Source: AWTP1-13 sp963840445 (GTDB lineage Bacteria > Pseudomonadota > Alphaproteobacteria > Rhizobiales > Hyphomicrobiaceae). Taken from it: DNA of 64,000 nt. A program made the position numbers and the translations under genes. The notes under the pieces were generated by a model. That model was not told the DNA's origin and made no database searches. It saw nothing but the letters and a program-made list of their open reading frames with translations. The stretch spans positions 51,024 through 115,023 of the forward strand of contig CAWIZC010000033.1 of NCBI GenBank assembly GCA_963840445.1, written 5' to 3'. The first letter of the stretch is position 1. Each line of letters opens with the position of its first letter. Of this stretch, positions 1 to 10,277 are shown piece by piece.

Positions 1-543
1 TCGTGCATTCTAGAGGGCTGCACCAGCTTCATCAGCTCTGAAGGGATGATTCTCCAAGTCCGCATTCCGTTATTCGTCCATGTACTTCGGACCATTTACC
101 GCAATGGGATCGTGCTGGCTCATAACCTGGTCATTCTTCCGTTCGTGTTGCTGGCAGTCGGCCAAGTGCCGACGTGGTACGCCCTGCTCGCCGTTCCCGC
201 GGTTCTGCTCATGGCGGTGAACGTGCTGTGGATGATGCTGATCCTCAGCGTCGTATGCACCAGGTATCGCGACCTCACCCAGATCATACAGAACGTCCTG
301 CAGGTGACTTTCTATCTGACACCTCTGATGTGGATGCCACAGACATTGCCCGATGGGCCGTACCGCATCGTTCTTGAGCTGAACCCGTTCTTCCACCTGA
401 TGTCGATCGTGCGTGCGCCTTTGTTCGGCGAGCTGCCGACGCTGGCGAACTGGATGGTGTGCGTGGCCCTGGCCATCACCGGATGGACCTGCGCCCTGTA
501 CGTGTACGGCCGCTACAGACATCGTATCGCCTACTGGCTCTGA
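1..543 (+). CDS. ABC-2 type polysaccharide/O-antigen export permease, truncated at window start
   Basis: Inner-membrane subunit of an ABC exporter for a lipid-linked polysaccharide (Wzm/KpsM/TagG family). The frame is open from base 1, so the start codon and first helices lie outside the window; 180 residues are visible. It holds several hydrophobic spans (about residues 40-55, 62-85, 145-165). Family-typical pieces are RYRDLTQIIQNVLQ in the cytoplasmic loop and the TPLMW...LNPFFHLMSIVRAPLFG region near the C-terminus. The matching ATPase gene begins 10 bases after its stop, so the two are almost certainly one operon. Whether the substrate is O-antigen or capsule cannot be told from this fragment. 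Confidence 0.88.
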   Translation, partial: SCILEGCTSFISSEGMILQVRIPLFVHVLRTIYRNGIVLAHNLVILPFVLLAVGQVPTWYALLAVPAVLLMAVNVLWMMLILSVVCTRYRDLTQIIQNVLQVTFYLTPLMWMPQTLPDGPYRIVLELNPFFHLMSIVRAPLFGELPTLANWMVCVALAITGWTCALYVYGRYRHRIAYWL

Positions 544-553
544 TCGGACGCAC

Positions 554-1297
554 ATGGCTTCAATACACCTCACCAACGTCTCGGTAGAATTTCCCGTCTT
601 CAACGCGGTGACGCGATCGCTCAAGAACAGACTGCTGAGCGCTGCCACCGGCGGCATGATCGATCGGCGATGGGATGGCCACGTCATCATTCGCGGCCTG
701 CAAGATGTGACCCTGTCCCTTACCGAGGGAGCCCGACTTGGGCTGGTGGGACACAACGGTGCCGGCAAGACCACGCTGCTGCGCGTGCTGTCGGGCATAT
801 ATCATCCGACGCAGGGGACCTCGGAAATTGAGGGCGACTGCGTGTCGCTGATCAATATGTCGCTCGGAATAGATCCGGAAGCGACCGGACGCGAGAATAT
901 CCGTCTGCGCGCTGCAATTATGGGTATCCCGGCGCCAGAGCTTAGCGATCGCATGGACGAGATCGCGGAGTTCAGTGGACTTGGCGAGTTCCTCGATATG
1001 CCCTTCCGTACATACTCGACGGGCATGCAGATGCGTCTGGCGTTCTCGACGTCAACCGCAATTCGGCCCGAAATCCTGGTGCTCGACGAATGGCTTTCCA
1101 CGGGTGACGAGGAATTCAAGGAGAAGTCCAACAACCGGCTGCAGGAGATCGTCAATTCCACCAAGATCTTGATCTTGGCCAGTCACTCCAAGGAGCTGTT
1201 GCTTGCGAACTGCAACCGCATCATCTGGATGGAGCACGGACAAGTGCGAAGGGACGGTCCTGCCGCGGATGTGGCGCGTGAGTATTTCGGTGGCTAG
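554..1297 (+). CDS. ABC transporter ATP-binding protein, polysaccharide export (Wzt/KpsT type)
   Basis: ATPase that powers export of a polysaccharide through the permease encoded just upstream. The 247-residue product has Walker A GHNGAGKT (66-73), signature YSTGMQMRLAF (154-164), Walker B ILVLDEW (174-180) and a switch histidine in ILASHSKELL. I start at ATG 554 because it gives the family N-terminus (MASIHLTNVSVEF); the longer frame upstream overlaps the permease. It ends soon after the nucleotide-binding domain, so it lacks the C-terminal carbohydrate-binding module found in Wzt proteins that recognise a capped O-antigen. This suggests a module-free export mode (inference). Confidence 0.93.
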   Translation: MASIHLTNVSVEFPVFNAVTRSLKNRLLSAATGGMIDRRWDGHVIIRGLQDVTLSLTEGARLGLVGHNGAGKTTLLRVLSGIYHPTQGTSEIEGDCVSLINMSLGIDPEATGRENIRLRAAIMGIPAPELSDRMDEIAEFSGLGEFLDMPFRTYSTGMQMRLAFSTSTAIRPEILVLDEWLSTGDEEFKEKSNNRLQEIVNSTKILILASHSKELLLANCNRIIWMEHGQVRRDGPAADVAREYFGG

Positions 1298-1411
1298 GAG
1301 GGACGGCCAGATGAGTCGCGGCCGAAAGTAGAGTTGCACGACGCATACCGGCAGGATGCGCGTAGCGTGACGGCTTGGGGATTGCAGGGGCCTATCGACT
1401 GGACGGGTGAG

Positions 1412-2362
1412 ATGCGCGCATCCATTGCTGCTCTGTCGCCGATTCTAATCACGGGCTCACGCGGCCTTGTGGGATCTGCGCTGGGGAGGGCATTGCGGGG
1501 CATCGAGATGCCCAACATCCTTGCTCCATCGCGAGCTGAGCTCGACCTTCTGGATGCCGACGCGACGCAGCGATATTTTTCCACGCACCGTCCAGCTGCC
1601 GTCGTGCATCTGGCGGCCGTCGTTTTTGGCCTGGGCGGCAATCTCCGGGATCAAACCGGCATTCTTGTGCAAAATACCCAGATCAATAACAATATCTTCA
1701 GCGCCATCGCCCGCTTCCCGGTTCGCAAATGCTTTTTCGCCGGTACGGTAGCCTCGTATCCGTTTCCCTATAAATCAGACGTATTGCGGGAAGCTGAGTT
1801 CTTCAACGGGCTGCCACACGCTGGAGAGTTTGGCTACGCGGCAGCCAAGCGGCATGCCTACTCATACTTGCACCTGCTGGCCAACGACCCCGGATTGAGC
1901 TTTGCCTATGGCATCTTTACCAACCTGTATGGCGAGAATGACCGGTTCAACATCCAAGATGGTCATGTCATCCCCTCGCTGATCGCCAAGGCCTATACGG
2001 CGGCGCAGAGCAACAGCTACTTGGAAGTCTGGGGTGACGGGAGCGCAGAGCGCGATTTTCTGCACGCCGATGACGCGGCGCGGGCCGTGGTCGCCTGCCT
2101 CGCCGGCAGCGACAAGGAATTGCTGCTGAACATCTCCTCGGGCACGGGCGTCAGCATGCGAACTCTGGCTGAGTGCGTGGCTGGCGCAGCGGGACTGCCG
2201 GGCGTGGTCTATACGCCGACCAAGCCCACCGGCATTCCTCGCCGTGTGGTCGACAACAGCAGGATGCGGAGCCTCGGTATCGAACCGAGCGTCCGGCTCG
2301 AGGATGGGATCAGAGCCGTCTATCAATGGTACGCACAAAACGCAGCGAGCGCACGAACATGA
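1412..2362 (+). CDS. NAD-dependent epimerase/dehydratase, GDP-L-fucose synthase-like
   Basis: Extended short-chain dehydrogenase acting on a nucleotide sugar, 316 residues from ATG 1412. It shows the NAD(P)-binding GSRGLVG (15-21), the HLAAVVFGLGGN stretch that lines the cofactor pocket, and the catalytic YAAAK (142-146). The layout (AELDLLD after the Rossmann start, IFTNLYGENDRFN in the C-terminal half) is closest to GDP-fucose synthases (WcaG/Fcl), but the exact sugar cannot be fixed by eye. An in-frame upstream start at 1334 would add 26 uncharacteristic residues. Its TGA overlaps the ATG of the glycosyltransferase, consistent with a polysaccharide synthesis operon continuing from the exporter. 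Confidence 0.83.
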   Translation: MRASIAALSPILITGSRGLVGSALGRALRGIEMPNILAPSRAELDLLDADATQRYFSTHRPAAVVHLAAVVFGLGGNLRDQTGILVQNTQINNNIFSAIARFPVRKCFFAGTVASYPFPYKSDVLREAEFFNGLPHAGEFGYAAAKRHAYSYLHLLANDPGLSFAYGIFTNLYGENDRFNIQDGHVIPSLIAKAYTAAQSNSYLEVWGDGSAERDFLHADDAARAVVACLAGSDKELLLNISSGTGVSMRTLAECVAGAAGLPGVVYTPTKPTGIPRRVVDNSRMRSLGIEPSVRLEDGIRAVYQWYAQNAASART

Positions 2363-3636
2363 GCAACGCCAGCCATCGCCTGGTCATCGTCTCCAGCTTT
2401 TCGGACAGCTGCGGCAACGCGGCATTCACAGAGATACTGCGCGACTCGATTGAGCGCTTCACGCCAACCCGCGTCGACGTGGCCGAGCTCAACCTGGCCT
2501 TGACCCAATCGACGGACAAGACATTCCGCAACGCCGCCATGCGCCATGTGCAGGAGCTTTGCGAGCGCCTTCGCGAGGCGGACGGCGTCAACATCCAGTT
2601 CGAGGCGGGGCTGTATGGCACATTCCCGGGCGATATCGTGCGGCGCCTGAAGGTGCTTGCCAGCGCCAACCGCAATACGTCGGTGACGTTGCACGCGCCG
2701 CGCCTCGCCAGCGGCAGTGCTCCGGATGTCCGGGCCGGCATAAAGAAACTGGTGAAGCTGCAGGTCGGCTCGGGACTGCGGCAGCTGGTGGGCTCGCAAC
2801 TGAAGAAGACCAACATCCGCATCAACTCAAGCGTCATCGGCTTTCTGGCACGCCGCAGCTGCCGCATTATCGTTCACACCGAACGGGCCCGTGACCAGAT
2901 CAAGGCCTTGTTCGGTTATGACAATGTCGACGTTCACCCGCTCAGGCTGATCCAGCATCCGCATGCGGGCCGGCCGGACTTCATCGCTCAGGTTCGTCGC
3001 GACCTCGGCCTTGCTGCGGACGACAAGACTATCGGCATGTTCGGCTATCTCAGCGCCTACAAGGGGCACCTGGATGCTTTGGACGCCGTCCGGCTGTTGC
3101 CGCCCAATTTCAAGCTGCTCATTTTTGGTCGCCAGCACCCGCAGACGCTGAAGACGGATGGCAAGGTCGACGAATATCTGAAGAGCCTGCAGAAGAAGGT
3201 GCTGCAGGATGGAATCGCGGACAGAGTGTTCTTTATGGGCGAGCTCGCGCATGAGGATTTTCTGGCCGCAGCTGCGTCGGTGGATGTCGTGTGGCTGCCA
3301 TATTATGAGAACGGGCAGGATGGGTCTGGTATCGCCTCGATCTGTCTCGAGCTGGCGCCGCGGGTCTTGTGCTCGACGTCATTTGCCTTCGATGAGCTAT
3401 TCCGCCTGATCCGCTACAGGAATTGTGAGCGCTTCGACATCGGCAACGTGCTGGAGCTGGCGAAGAAGACGGAGATTCTGATGCGTCGTGAAACGCCCTC
3501 CAAACCGTTCGGCGACGACAGCACCTACAGCTTGCGCTCGCAGGCGGTGATGTATGCAAACAGCGTGGGATGGCCCAGGGCAGTGCCGGCGCAGAACGAG
3601 GGCTCGATTGGCTCCCTCATAAAAGGCGCGGCCTGA
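2359..3636 (+). CDS. Glycosyltransferase, GT-B fold (GT4-like)
   Basis: Predicted cytosolic sugar transferase of 425 residues. ATG 2359 overlaps the preceding stop as ATGA, so translation is coupled to the epimerase. The C-terminal half has the pattern of retaining GT-B enzymes: IGMFGYLSAYKGHLDAL, then KLLIFGRQHPQ, then VFFMGELAHEDFLAAAASVDVVWLP and a late acidic position in the SGIASICLELA helix. The N-terminal half is less conserved and probably binds the acceptor. Together with the exporter and the epimerase it should contribute a residue to the exported polysaccharide. Donor and linkage are unknown. Confidence 0.8.
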   Translation: MSNASHRLVIVSSFSDSCGNAAFTEILRDSIERFTPTRVDVAELNLALTQSTDKTFRNAAMRHVQELCERLREADGVNIQFEAGLYGTFPGDIVRRLKVLASANRNTSVTLHAPRLASGSAPDVRAGIKKLVKLQVGSGLRQLVGSQLKKTNIRINSSVIGFLARRSCRIIVHTERARDQIKALFGYDNVDVHPLRLIQHPHAGRPDFIAQVRRDLGLAADDKTIGMFGYLSAYKGHLDALDAVRLLPPNFKLLIFGRQHPQTLKTDGKVDEYLKSLQKKVLQDGIADRVFFMGELAHEDFLAAAASVDVVWLPYYENGQDGSGIASICLELAPRVLCSTSFAFDELFRLIRYRNCERFDIGNVLELAKKTEILMRRETPSKPFGDDSTYSLRSQAVMYANSVGWPRAVPAQNEGSIGSLIKGAA

Positions 3637-3721
3637 TCGCATCTGATTGGAGCCTGGCCGCAGCCATCATCAGCGCGCGAGTGCGCAGAACGGACCGCTG
3701 CTTCTTGTGCGGGGTGGCCGC

Positions 3722-4742
3722 CTACCCCACCCGCGCAAACCGCCCCTCGACCGGGTACTGCGGATCGGTGTAGCCGTGGGAGGAGGCGTGCCCGGCGGGT
3801 ACGAGGCTGTTGGCCAGCGCCTCGTCCTCGGGTGTCCACGTGTAGTCAAGCGCGCCCAAGTAGCTGGTCCACTGCTCGAAGGTGCGCGGGCCGGCGATCG
3901 CCGAGCTGATCGTCCGGTTGTTGAGCACCCAAGCGGTCGCCCAGTGCACCAGCGTGACGCCACGCGCTTCAGCGTGCGCTTTCAGCTTTTCGGCGATCAA
4001 CAAGCTCTCGGGGCGCCACTCGGTGTCCATCATGCGCTGGTCTTGGCGAGCGGCGCGGCTGCCGGCCTCGGGCACCTGATTGACCTTGTACTTGCCCGAT
4101 AGGACACCGCGCGCAATGGGGCTGTAGGGCACGACGCCAAGGCCGAAGAACTGGCAGGCCGGCAGCAACTCGACCTCAGGCTGGCGGTTCATCAGGTTGT
4201 AATAAGGCTGCAGCGCGGTGGGCGCTGGCACGCTGGCAGCGCGGCACAAATGGTGGATGTGCGGGATGTGCCAGGCGCGCACGTTCGAGACGCCCCACTC
4301 GCGGATCTTGCCCTCGCGGATCAACTCGCCGAAGGTGAGCACGATTTGCTCCCAGGATGTGTCGAGATCGAGCTTGTGCATGTAGTAGAGGTCGATGTGG
4401 TCGGTCTGCAGCCGGCGCAGGCTGGACTCGATGGCGCGCCGGACATGGATGCGGTTCAGACCGCGATTGTTGGCGCCGCTGCCCGTGGGATTGGCGACCT
4501 TGGTGGCCAGCACCCAGCGCTGGCGGGTGCCCTTTAGCGCGCGGCCGATCACTTCCTCGGAGTGGCCGTCCGTATAGGCGTCGGCCGTGTCGATGAAGTT
4601 GACGCCGGAGTTCGAGCGCATGGTCCGTGATGCGCCGCGACTGCGTTTCGTCAGCCGGGCCGCCGAACATCATGGTGCCGAGGCACAGCTCGGAGATGCG
4701 CACGCCACTGTGGCCGAGCACGCGGTACTTCATAGTAGCCAT
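3722..4742 (-). CDS. Aldo/keto reductase, interrupted by one frameshift
   Basis: NADPH-dependent oxidoreductase of the aldo/keto reductase superfamily (Tas/YajO-like). The N-terminus MKYRVLGHSGVRISELCLG starts at 4742 in one frame; the rest continues in another frame from GVNFIDTADAY. The switch is near 4606-4612, where four bases separate GAA from GGC, so one base is extra or two are missing. The catalytic tetrad is visible: Asp and Tyr in FIDTADAY, Lys in LATKVANP, His in YYMHKLD. The C-terminal NADPH region includes SSAIAGPRTFEQW. The composite is about 340 residues, normal for the family. It lies convergent with the glycosyltransferase gene. As written the gene is broken. Confidence 0.85.
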
Positions 4743-4772
4743 CGCTGATCTCCAGGCGGTTGGTGGATGCCG

Positions 4773-5003
4773 CTAGGCGGCGGAGTGCCTCAGGACGAAG
4801 CGGTAGACGCCGTTGGCTTCGCTGTGCTCGAGCAGGGCATTGCCGGTCGCCTCGCTGAAAGCCTGGAAATCGGGGACCGAGCCCGGGTCGGTGGCAAACA
4901 CCTCCAGCGTTGCCCCCTTGGGCATGCCGGCCAGCACTTTCTTGACCTTGAGAATCGGCAGCGGGCAGGCGAGACCTTTGGTATCGAGCGTCTGGTCGGC
5001 CAT
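4773..5003 (-). CDS. TusA-family sulfurtransferase-like protein
   Basis: Small protein of 76 residues with the SirA/TusA/YedF fold. It has the family hallmark CPLPILKVKKVL near the N-terminus, where the cysteine carries a persulfide in true TusA, followed by GATLEVFATDPGSVPDFQAF. I start at ATG 5003 (MADQTLDTKGLACPLP), because the longer frame to 5153 gives no family similarity. It sits just upstream of the aldo/keto reductase on the same strand and divergent from the RND exporter. A role in sulfur trafficking is family knowledge; no tus partner genes lie nearby, so its acceptor is unknown. Confidence 0.88.
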   Translation of the reverse strand: MADQTLDTKGLACPLPILKVKKVLAGMPKGATLEVFATDPGSVPDFQAFSEATGNALLEHSEANGVYRFVLRHSAA

Positions 5004-5227
5004 GGTGGCGGTCTCCGGAAAGCGGCAAGCGCCGAGCTTTAGCAACGAATAGAGCCGCCTGGCAACGGCGCGGGGGGCCATGCGGCATGAACGCCGCAGC
5101 GCCTTGCGCGGGCGTCGCCAGCAGGCCACCATGCGCGGAATTTTCGTGTCCACGTCGCATCTTACGTCGCGCCACGGCGCGGCGACCGGCTATAAGGGAC
5201 CGAGACAAAGGGTCGATCGGGGGGAAG

Positions 5228-7550
5228 ATGGACGCCAAGACCGCGCCGAGCGAAGCGCACGGGTCCTTTGCGTTCACGCTGGGACTGGAGCGGGTGGGTC
5301 TGCTCGCCCTGAAGGTGCCGCGTCTGACCGCCGTGCTGGTCGTGTTGTTTTCCGTGGTCGCCGCCTGGGGTGTAACGCGCCTGAAGGTGGACAACTCGCT
5401 GTCCGAGCTGTTCCGCACCGATACCGAGGAATTCCGCCGCTACGAGGAGATCGATCGCCGCTTCCCTTCCAGCGAATACGACGTGCTGGTGGTGGTGGAA
5501 GGCAAAGACTTGCTGAAGAAGCCGCAGATCGAGGCGTTCCGCCGGGCCATCGTCGATCTGCAGCTGGCGGACGGCGTCGAGGGGCTGGTCTCCATGCTGT
5601 CGGCTCGCGGCAAGCCGGATGCCAGCGGCTACGCAGCGCCGATCGTGCCGGACGACCTGCCTGACGGACCGACCTACGACGACATCATCAAGTCGCTGCG
5701 TGCGAACGAGATTGTGACCGGCAAGTTCCTGTCGCCTGACGGCGAGCTGGCGCTCACCGTGGTGGCTCTCGACCGCAAGGCGGTGCAGGAACTCGGCCCC
5801 AAGGCCGTGATCGGCAACCTGCGCAAGACCGTGGAGGATGAGGTCGCTCCGCTCGGCCTCAAAGTGCAGCTCACGGGCGCGCCGGTTATGCAACTCGAGA
5901 TCCGCAACGCGGTGGAGCGAGACCAGCTACTATACAACGGTCTCGGCCTGCTGTTCGGTGCGCTGATTGCCGTGGTGTTTTTCCGCCGCGTCTCGCTCAT
6001 GCTGACGGCGGCGATGCCGCCGGTGCTGGCCGTGCTGTGGTCGCTCGGCTTGCTGGGCCTGCTCAACTTCAAGCTCAATCTCTTCCTCAACGTCATGACG
6101 CCGCTGGTCATGGTGATGGGCTTTGCCGACAGCATGCAGATGGTGTCGGCTATTCGCATCCGCCTGCGCGAAGGTGACACGCGGCTGCAGGCCGTGCAGT
6201 TCGCGGTGCAAGGTGGTGGGGCCGGCCTGCGTGCTGGCGCACGGCACGGCAATGCTCTCGTTCGCGGCACTCCTGTTCTCGCAGTCCGGACTGATCCGCA
6301 CCTTCGGCGAGGCCGGCATGCTGGCCGTGACAGTTTCGTTCGTCGCCATCATTCTGGTGCTGCCGCTGCTGGGTCTCCTCTTCATCCGCAACGAGGCATC
6401 GCTGGCGCGTGCGCACGCGCCGGCGGATCGGTTGATGGACGCGCTCGGCCTCCTGGTCGGCTGGATCGTCGATCGGGTGGTGGCGCGCCCGCTGGTGACC
6501 AGCCTGATCGGCTTTGCCCTGTTCGCGCTGTTCACCTCCGCCTATCTGAAACTCGAACCGCGATACCGCCTGGCCGACCAAGTGCCAGACCGCGAGCAGG
6601 CGCTGGGCGCCACCGGCCGCATCGACGAAAAGCTGACCGGAGCCAGCCCGGTGCACATCATGATCGAGTGGAAGACGGGCGAGTCGCTCTACTCCGACAA
6701 GCCACTCGAGGTGATCGCCAAGACGCACGAAATCCTGGAGAAGACCGCGGGTCTAGGCAACGTCTGGTCGCTGGAAAGCCTGCGTCGCTGGCTCAAGGAG
6801 GCGGGCGACGAGCGCATCGAGACGGTCAAGAAGTACGTGGGCATCCTGCCCGAGCATCTGGTGCGGCGCTTCATCGCCAAGGAGGAGGACGCCGTGCTGG
6901 TGACGGGACGGCTGCCCGACATCGATTCCAGCCGCATCCTGCCCGTGGTCGAGAAGATCGACCGTGCGCTCGACGAGCTGCGCAAGCAGTATCCTGAGTT
7001 CACCATTTCGGTCACCGGTCTGCCGGCCATCGCTGCGCGCAACAGCGCCCGCATGATCCAGCAGCTCAACGAGGCGCTGCCCCTGTGCGTGGCCTTTGCC
7101 GCGCTGCTGCTGGCCCTTGCCTTCCGCTCGGTGTTCGTCGGGCTAGTCAGCCTGCTGCCGGGTCTTTTCCCGGTGGTGACCTCGGGCGCCATCCTGTGGT
7201 TCATGGGCGGGGGGCTGGAGTTTGCCTCGGTGGTGGCGCTGCTGGTGGTGTTCGGCCTTGCCATCGATGCGCTGATCCATTTCTTCAACCGCCTGCGCCT
7301 GGAGGAACGGGTCGAGCCGCGTCCGCAGATTGCGATCCGCAACGCGCGGGTGCTGGTCGGTCCGGCCATCATCCTGACCACGCTCGTGCTGGCCTTCGGC
7401 CTCGGCGTGACGGTGTTCTCCGACCTGCCCAGCCTGCGCACCTTCGGCTTCGTGTGCGGCACCACGCTGCTGGCTTCGCTGATCGCAGACCTGGTTTTCC
7501 TGCCGGCACTGATCATGCTGGTGCGCAGAGTTTGGCGGGCACCCGGCTGA
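5228..7550 (+). CDS. RND/MMPL-family exporter, interrupted by one frameshift
   Basis: Integral membrane transporter of the RND superfamily (MMPL-type, two six-helix halves each with a large periplasmic loop), about 774 residues when rebuilt. Translation starts at ATG 5228 after GGGGGAAG. The first half carries RLKVDNSLSELFRTDTEEFRRYEE and helices to about base 6200. The frame changes near 6208-6214 (GTGCAAGGTGGTGGGG), after which VVGPACVLAHGTAMLSF continues the helix bundle, equivalent to one extra base. The second half ends with FGLAIDALIHFFNRLRLEE and closing helices. No periplasmic adaptor or TolC-like gene is adjacent, so it may work alone, for example on lipids or hopanoid-like molecules (inference). 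Confidence 0.85.
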
Positions 7551-7613
7551 GCTGAAAGCGTCGCGGGAAGATTGCGCCGTGTACGCGCAGTTGCTGTCGC
7601 GAATTAATAGGGC

Positions 7614-7633
7614 GTCAACGCTTTGGCGTTGAC
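7614..7633 (+). terminator. Hairpin downstream of the RND exporter
   Basis: Perfect 8-base stem GTCAACGC / GCGTTGAC with a TTTG loop, 63 bases after the exporter stop. There is no T tract, so it is only terminator-like and may be a processing or protein-binding site. Confidence 0.35.
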
Positions 7634-7704
7634 CTAGACGCAAGGATGGTGCCGCACCACCGGCGCGATCCAGTCCCGCACCCGTTTGCCAATCGGGGTT
7701 ACCG

Positions 7705-8497
7705 TTGCGTCACCATGTTCGAGCTGGCATCGCCGCCCTGCTTTGCGTGCTGGCGACGGCTGCCGGGCTGAAGACCTTTGCCGCCGAGACTGAGCCGCTG
7801 GCGGCGCAACCCGTGCAGGGCGCGTCCGATACCTCTTTCGAGCTGTTCCTCGATTACCTCATGCGTGCCGAGTTGAATGGCCGTGATACGGCCACCAATC
7901 CGCGCTCGACAGCGCTCGGCGCCTTTCAGTTCATCGAGAGCACATTCCTGATGGTGGCACGCGAGCATTTCGCGCGCGAGGTCGCCGAGCTTGTCCGACC
8001 AGCGCCTGCTCGAATTGCGCACCAATCGCAACTTCTCCCGCCGGGCGGCCGCGGCCTACTGCAAGCAAAACGCGGCCTACCTGGTCAACCAGGGTTTGCA
8101 GCCGACGTTCGGGCATTTGCGCCTAGCGTATCTCTTGGGCGCGGTTGGCGCAACCAAGGTGATGAAAGCGCAGCCGCAGACGCCCGTGGCCGAACTGCTG
8201 AGCGTGTCTGTCATTCGCGCCAACCCGTTCATGACAGGCATGACGGCGGCAGATGTTACCGAGCGAGCGCACCGCGATATCCGCTGGCGGCCTGATGCCA
8301 TTGCAAGCGCAACGCGGGAAGGCAGCACCGGCGGGTCCCGGCCGGTAGCTCAACGGGATGGTACGTCCTGCAATCCGGGTCTGCCGAGCTGCCGTCGCTG
8401 GCTGGCACTGCGCAAACCTGATGCGGCGCAGGCCATCAAGGCCGCCAAGCCAAGCAAAGGCCTGATCGGCAGGAAATTGCCCGACAAGGGAGCCTAG
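7705..8497 (+). CDS. Lytic transglycosylase-like protein (SLT fold), frameshifted
   Basis: Probable exported peptidoglycan-active protein, about 263 residues when rebuilt. The N-terminus is a signal peptide (GIAALLCVLATAAGLKTFA). The first part, FELFLDYLMRAELNGRD then STALGAFQFIESTFL, has the Glu followed by the G-x-x-Q pattern of lysozyme-like SLT domains. After a frame change near 7985-7993 (one extra base), SDQRLLELRTNRNFSR and YLLGAVGATKVM complete a fold seen in many Hyphomicrobiales transglycosylase-like proteins. The C-terminal 60 residues are low in conservation. The start is a TTG at 7705 with no strong ribosome site, so the N-terminus is uncertain. Catalytic activity is inferred only. 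Confidence 0.68.
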
Positions 8498-8637
8498 AAA
8501 GCAGTCTCCCATTCCTACGTCATTCCGCCGGAATCCCCTTGCCGGCCGTGTCGGGTCAATGGCAGGCTCGGATGGTTCGTTGCCGGATGGCTGCCCGGCT
8601 TTGCCCTGGCAAATGCGCCGGTTTGGGGGAATGACAC

Positions 8638-9168
8638 ATGATCCGCCACGCGATGACTTGCGTGCCGGCGGTGCTTGCCTTGTTAGCACTGCTGGGAAGC
8701 GAGCTGCATGCCCAGGGCACCGCGCGCACACCGCCCGAGACGTCCGCACTCACCGGGCAGCATCCGTCCGCTTACTACCAGCGGGCGTCCAACTTGTTCA
8801 GCAACGGCCGCAGGGAGGATGCGGTTTTCATCTTCTATCTCGGGCAGCTGCGTTACCGCGCCCACCTGCTGGCGCGACGCGACCTCAGGCCAGACGGCGA
8901 CCCGGCGCTGTTCGCATCGCTGTCGGAGGTGGTCGGGCGTCCGCTTAACGAATACGCGTTCGGCGACGTGTCGGGGCTGGCCGACATCATCGATGCGGTG
9001 CTTGCCTACGATACGGCGAACCCGGATCGCTTCACGCCGCCGGCACAGTTTCCTCACGTCTACGTCAGCGTGCGGGACGGCCTGGGCAAGATGAAAGCGC
9101 AGTTGCTGAAGGATGCCGACCAGATACGCGCGACGCGACACAAGAATGGCCTCGAAAATCGCAAGTAG
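8638..9168 (+). CDS. Hypothetical exported protein with TPR-like helix
   Basis: A 176-residue protein I cannot name. It begins with a clear signal peptide (VPAVLALLALLGSELHAQG, cleavage after HAQ). The mature part contains YYQRASNLFSNGRREDAVFIFYLG, a helix pair like a tetratricopeptide repeat, followed by a long charged helical C-terminus ending KNGLENRK. It is predicted to be periplasmic. It stops one base before the stop of the convergent DMT transporter gene, so the two transcripts must overlap at their 3' ends. No function can be assigned from context. Confidence 0.75.
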   Translation: MIRHAMTCVPAVLALLALLGSELHAQGTARTPPETSALTGQHPSAYYQRASNLFSNGRREDAVFIFYLGQLRYRAHLLARRDLRPDGDPALFASLSEVVGRPLNEYAFGDVSGLADIIDAVLAYDTANPDRFTPPAQFPHVYVSVRDGLGKMKAQLLKDADQIRATRHKNGLENRK

Positions 9169-9169
9169 C

Positions 9170-10093
9170 TCAGGCGGCCGGCCGTCGCGTCAGCAGGCGC
9201 AGCACGCGGCCGTCGATGATCAGCAGGGCAGCGGCGATAATGAGGGCACCAAGCACCTCCCGGCCGGTAAGATGCTCGCCAAGGAATACGCGTCCGAGCA
9301 CGATCGGCGTCAGCGGCATGATCAGGGTCACCAGCATGGCATTGGTGGCGCCGGCTCGCCGCAGGACGGTGAAGTGGCACAGGGCAGCCAGGCCCGAACC
9401 GAACACGCCGGTGGCGATGATGGCGCCGAGCACCGTCAGGGACGGCATGGGCAGCGTCCATGGCAGGTCGACGGCCAGAGCCACCGGCACGGAGATGAAG
9501 AGCGAGGCGGCCATCTGCATCATGGCGATCACGAACGGCGGGTATTCGCCGAGCTTGTTGCGGGCGTAGATGTTGGCAAGCACGTAGAGCAGCGGGGCAG
9601 CCAGCAGTGCCAGGCGCGCGAGCAGGTCGGCCGATGACACGACCGCGAGGTCGGAGCCGACCAGGATGCCCACCCCAACCATACCGAGCAGGATGCCTGC
9701 CAGCTTGTTGGGCGACAGCTTCTCGTCCTGGGTGAGGATGTGCGCGAGGAGGATGCCGAACAGCGGCGCCGAGGCATTCAGGATGGCGGCCATGCCGCCG
9801 GTCGCGCGCGACTGTCCCCAGACGATCAGCAGGAACGGCAGCAGCGTATTGAAGATGGAGAAGTAGGCGAAGTGGCACCACTCGGCCAGCGTCGCCGGCA
9901 TGCGGTAGCCGAGTGACGTCACGATTACGATCAGCAGTAGCGAAGCAGCCACGCCGCGCAGGGCGACGACCGTGAGGGCGGGCACCTGGTCCTGCACGAC
10001 AGCGATGAAGAAATAGGAGCTTCCCCACAGCATCGACTGCAGTGCGATCAGCCCCCACTCGAGAGCGCCCAGCCGCAGCGGCGCGTTGACCAA
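9170..10093 (-). CDS. DMT-family (EamA) transporter
   Basis: Inner-membrane carrier of the drug/metabolite superfamily with ten predicted helices in two EamA repeats, 307 residues. I choose TTG 10093 because it follows GGGAGGAAACC at proper spacing and gives a short charged N-terminus before GALEWGLIALQSMLWGSSYFF; the frame to 10351 would add 86 non-family residues. The first repeat has the usual GSSYFFI turn and the second ends with FLGEHLTGREVLGALIIAAALLI. It is divergent from the threonine-aldolase-like gene, and a second member of the same family lies beyond that gene. An amino-acid or metabolite exporter role is family inference. Confidence 0.88.
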   Translation of the reverse strand: MVNAPLRLGALEWGLIALQSMLWGSSYFFIAVVQDQVPALTVVALRGVAASLLLIVIVTSLGYRMPATLAEWCHFAYFSIFNTLLPFLLIVWGQSRATGGMAAILNASAPLFGILLAHILTQDEKLSPNKLAGILLGMVGVGILVGSDLAVVSSADLLARLALLAAPLLYVLANIYARNKLGEYPPFVIAMMQMAASLFISVPVALAVDLPWTLPMPSLTVLGAIIATGVFGSGLAALCHFTVLRRAGATNAMLVTLIMPLTPIVLGRVFLGEHLTGREVLGALIIAAALLIIDGRVLRLLTRRPAA

Positions 10094-10277
10094 GGTTTCC
10101 TCCCGTTCCGGCAAACGCAGCGATGTTTGGCGGTTTCCGGCCCTCACTGCAACGGGTTCCGCGTGCGTGCAAGGCAACCCTGCCGGGAGCGCATGCGCGG
10201 TCGTGACGGGGTGACGGTCGGCGCATGGCTCGCTATGGTGCCGCCACTTCTTGCGAGGGTCGCCCTGGGGTCCCGCC

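Noticed and set aside
8341..8390. tRNA-like D-arm (GGTAGCTCAACGGGATGG)
   Set aside because: The following bases give no anticodon stem, T-arm or acceptor pairing, and the stretch lies in the coding frame of the transglycosylase-like gene.
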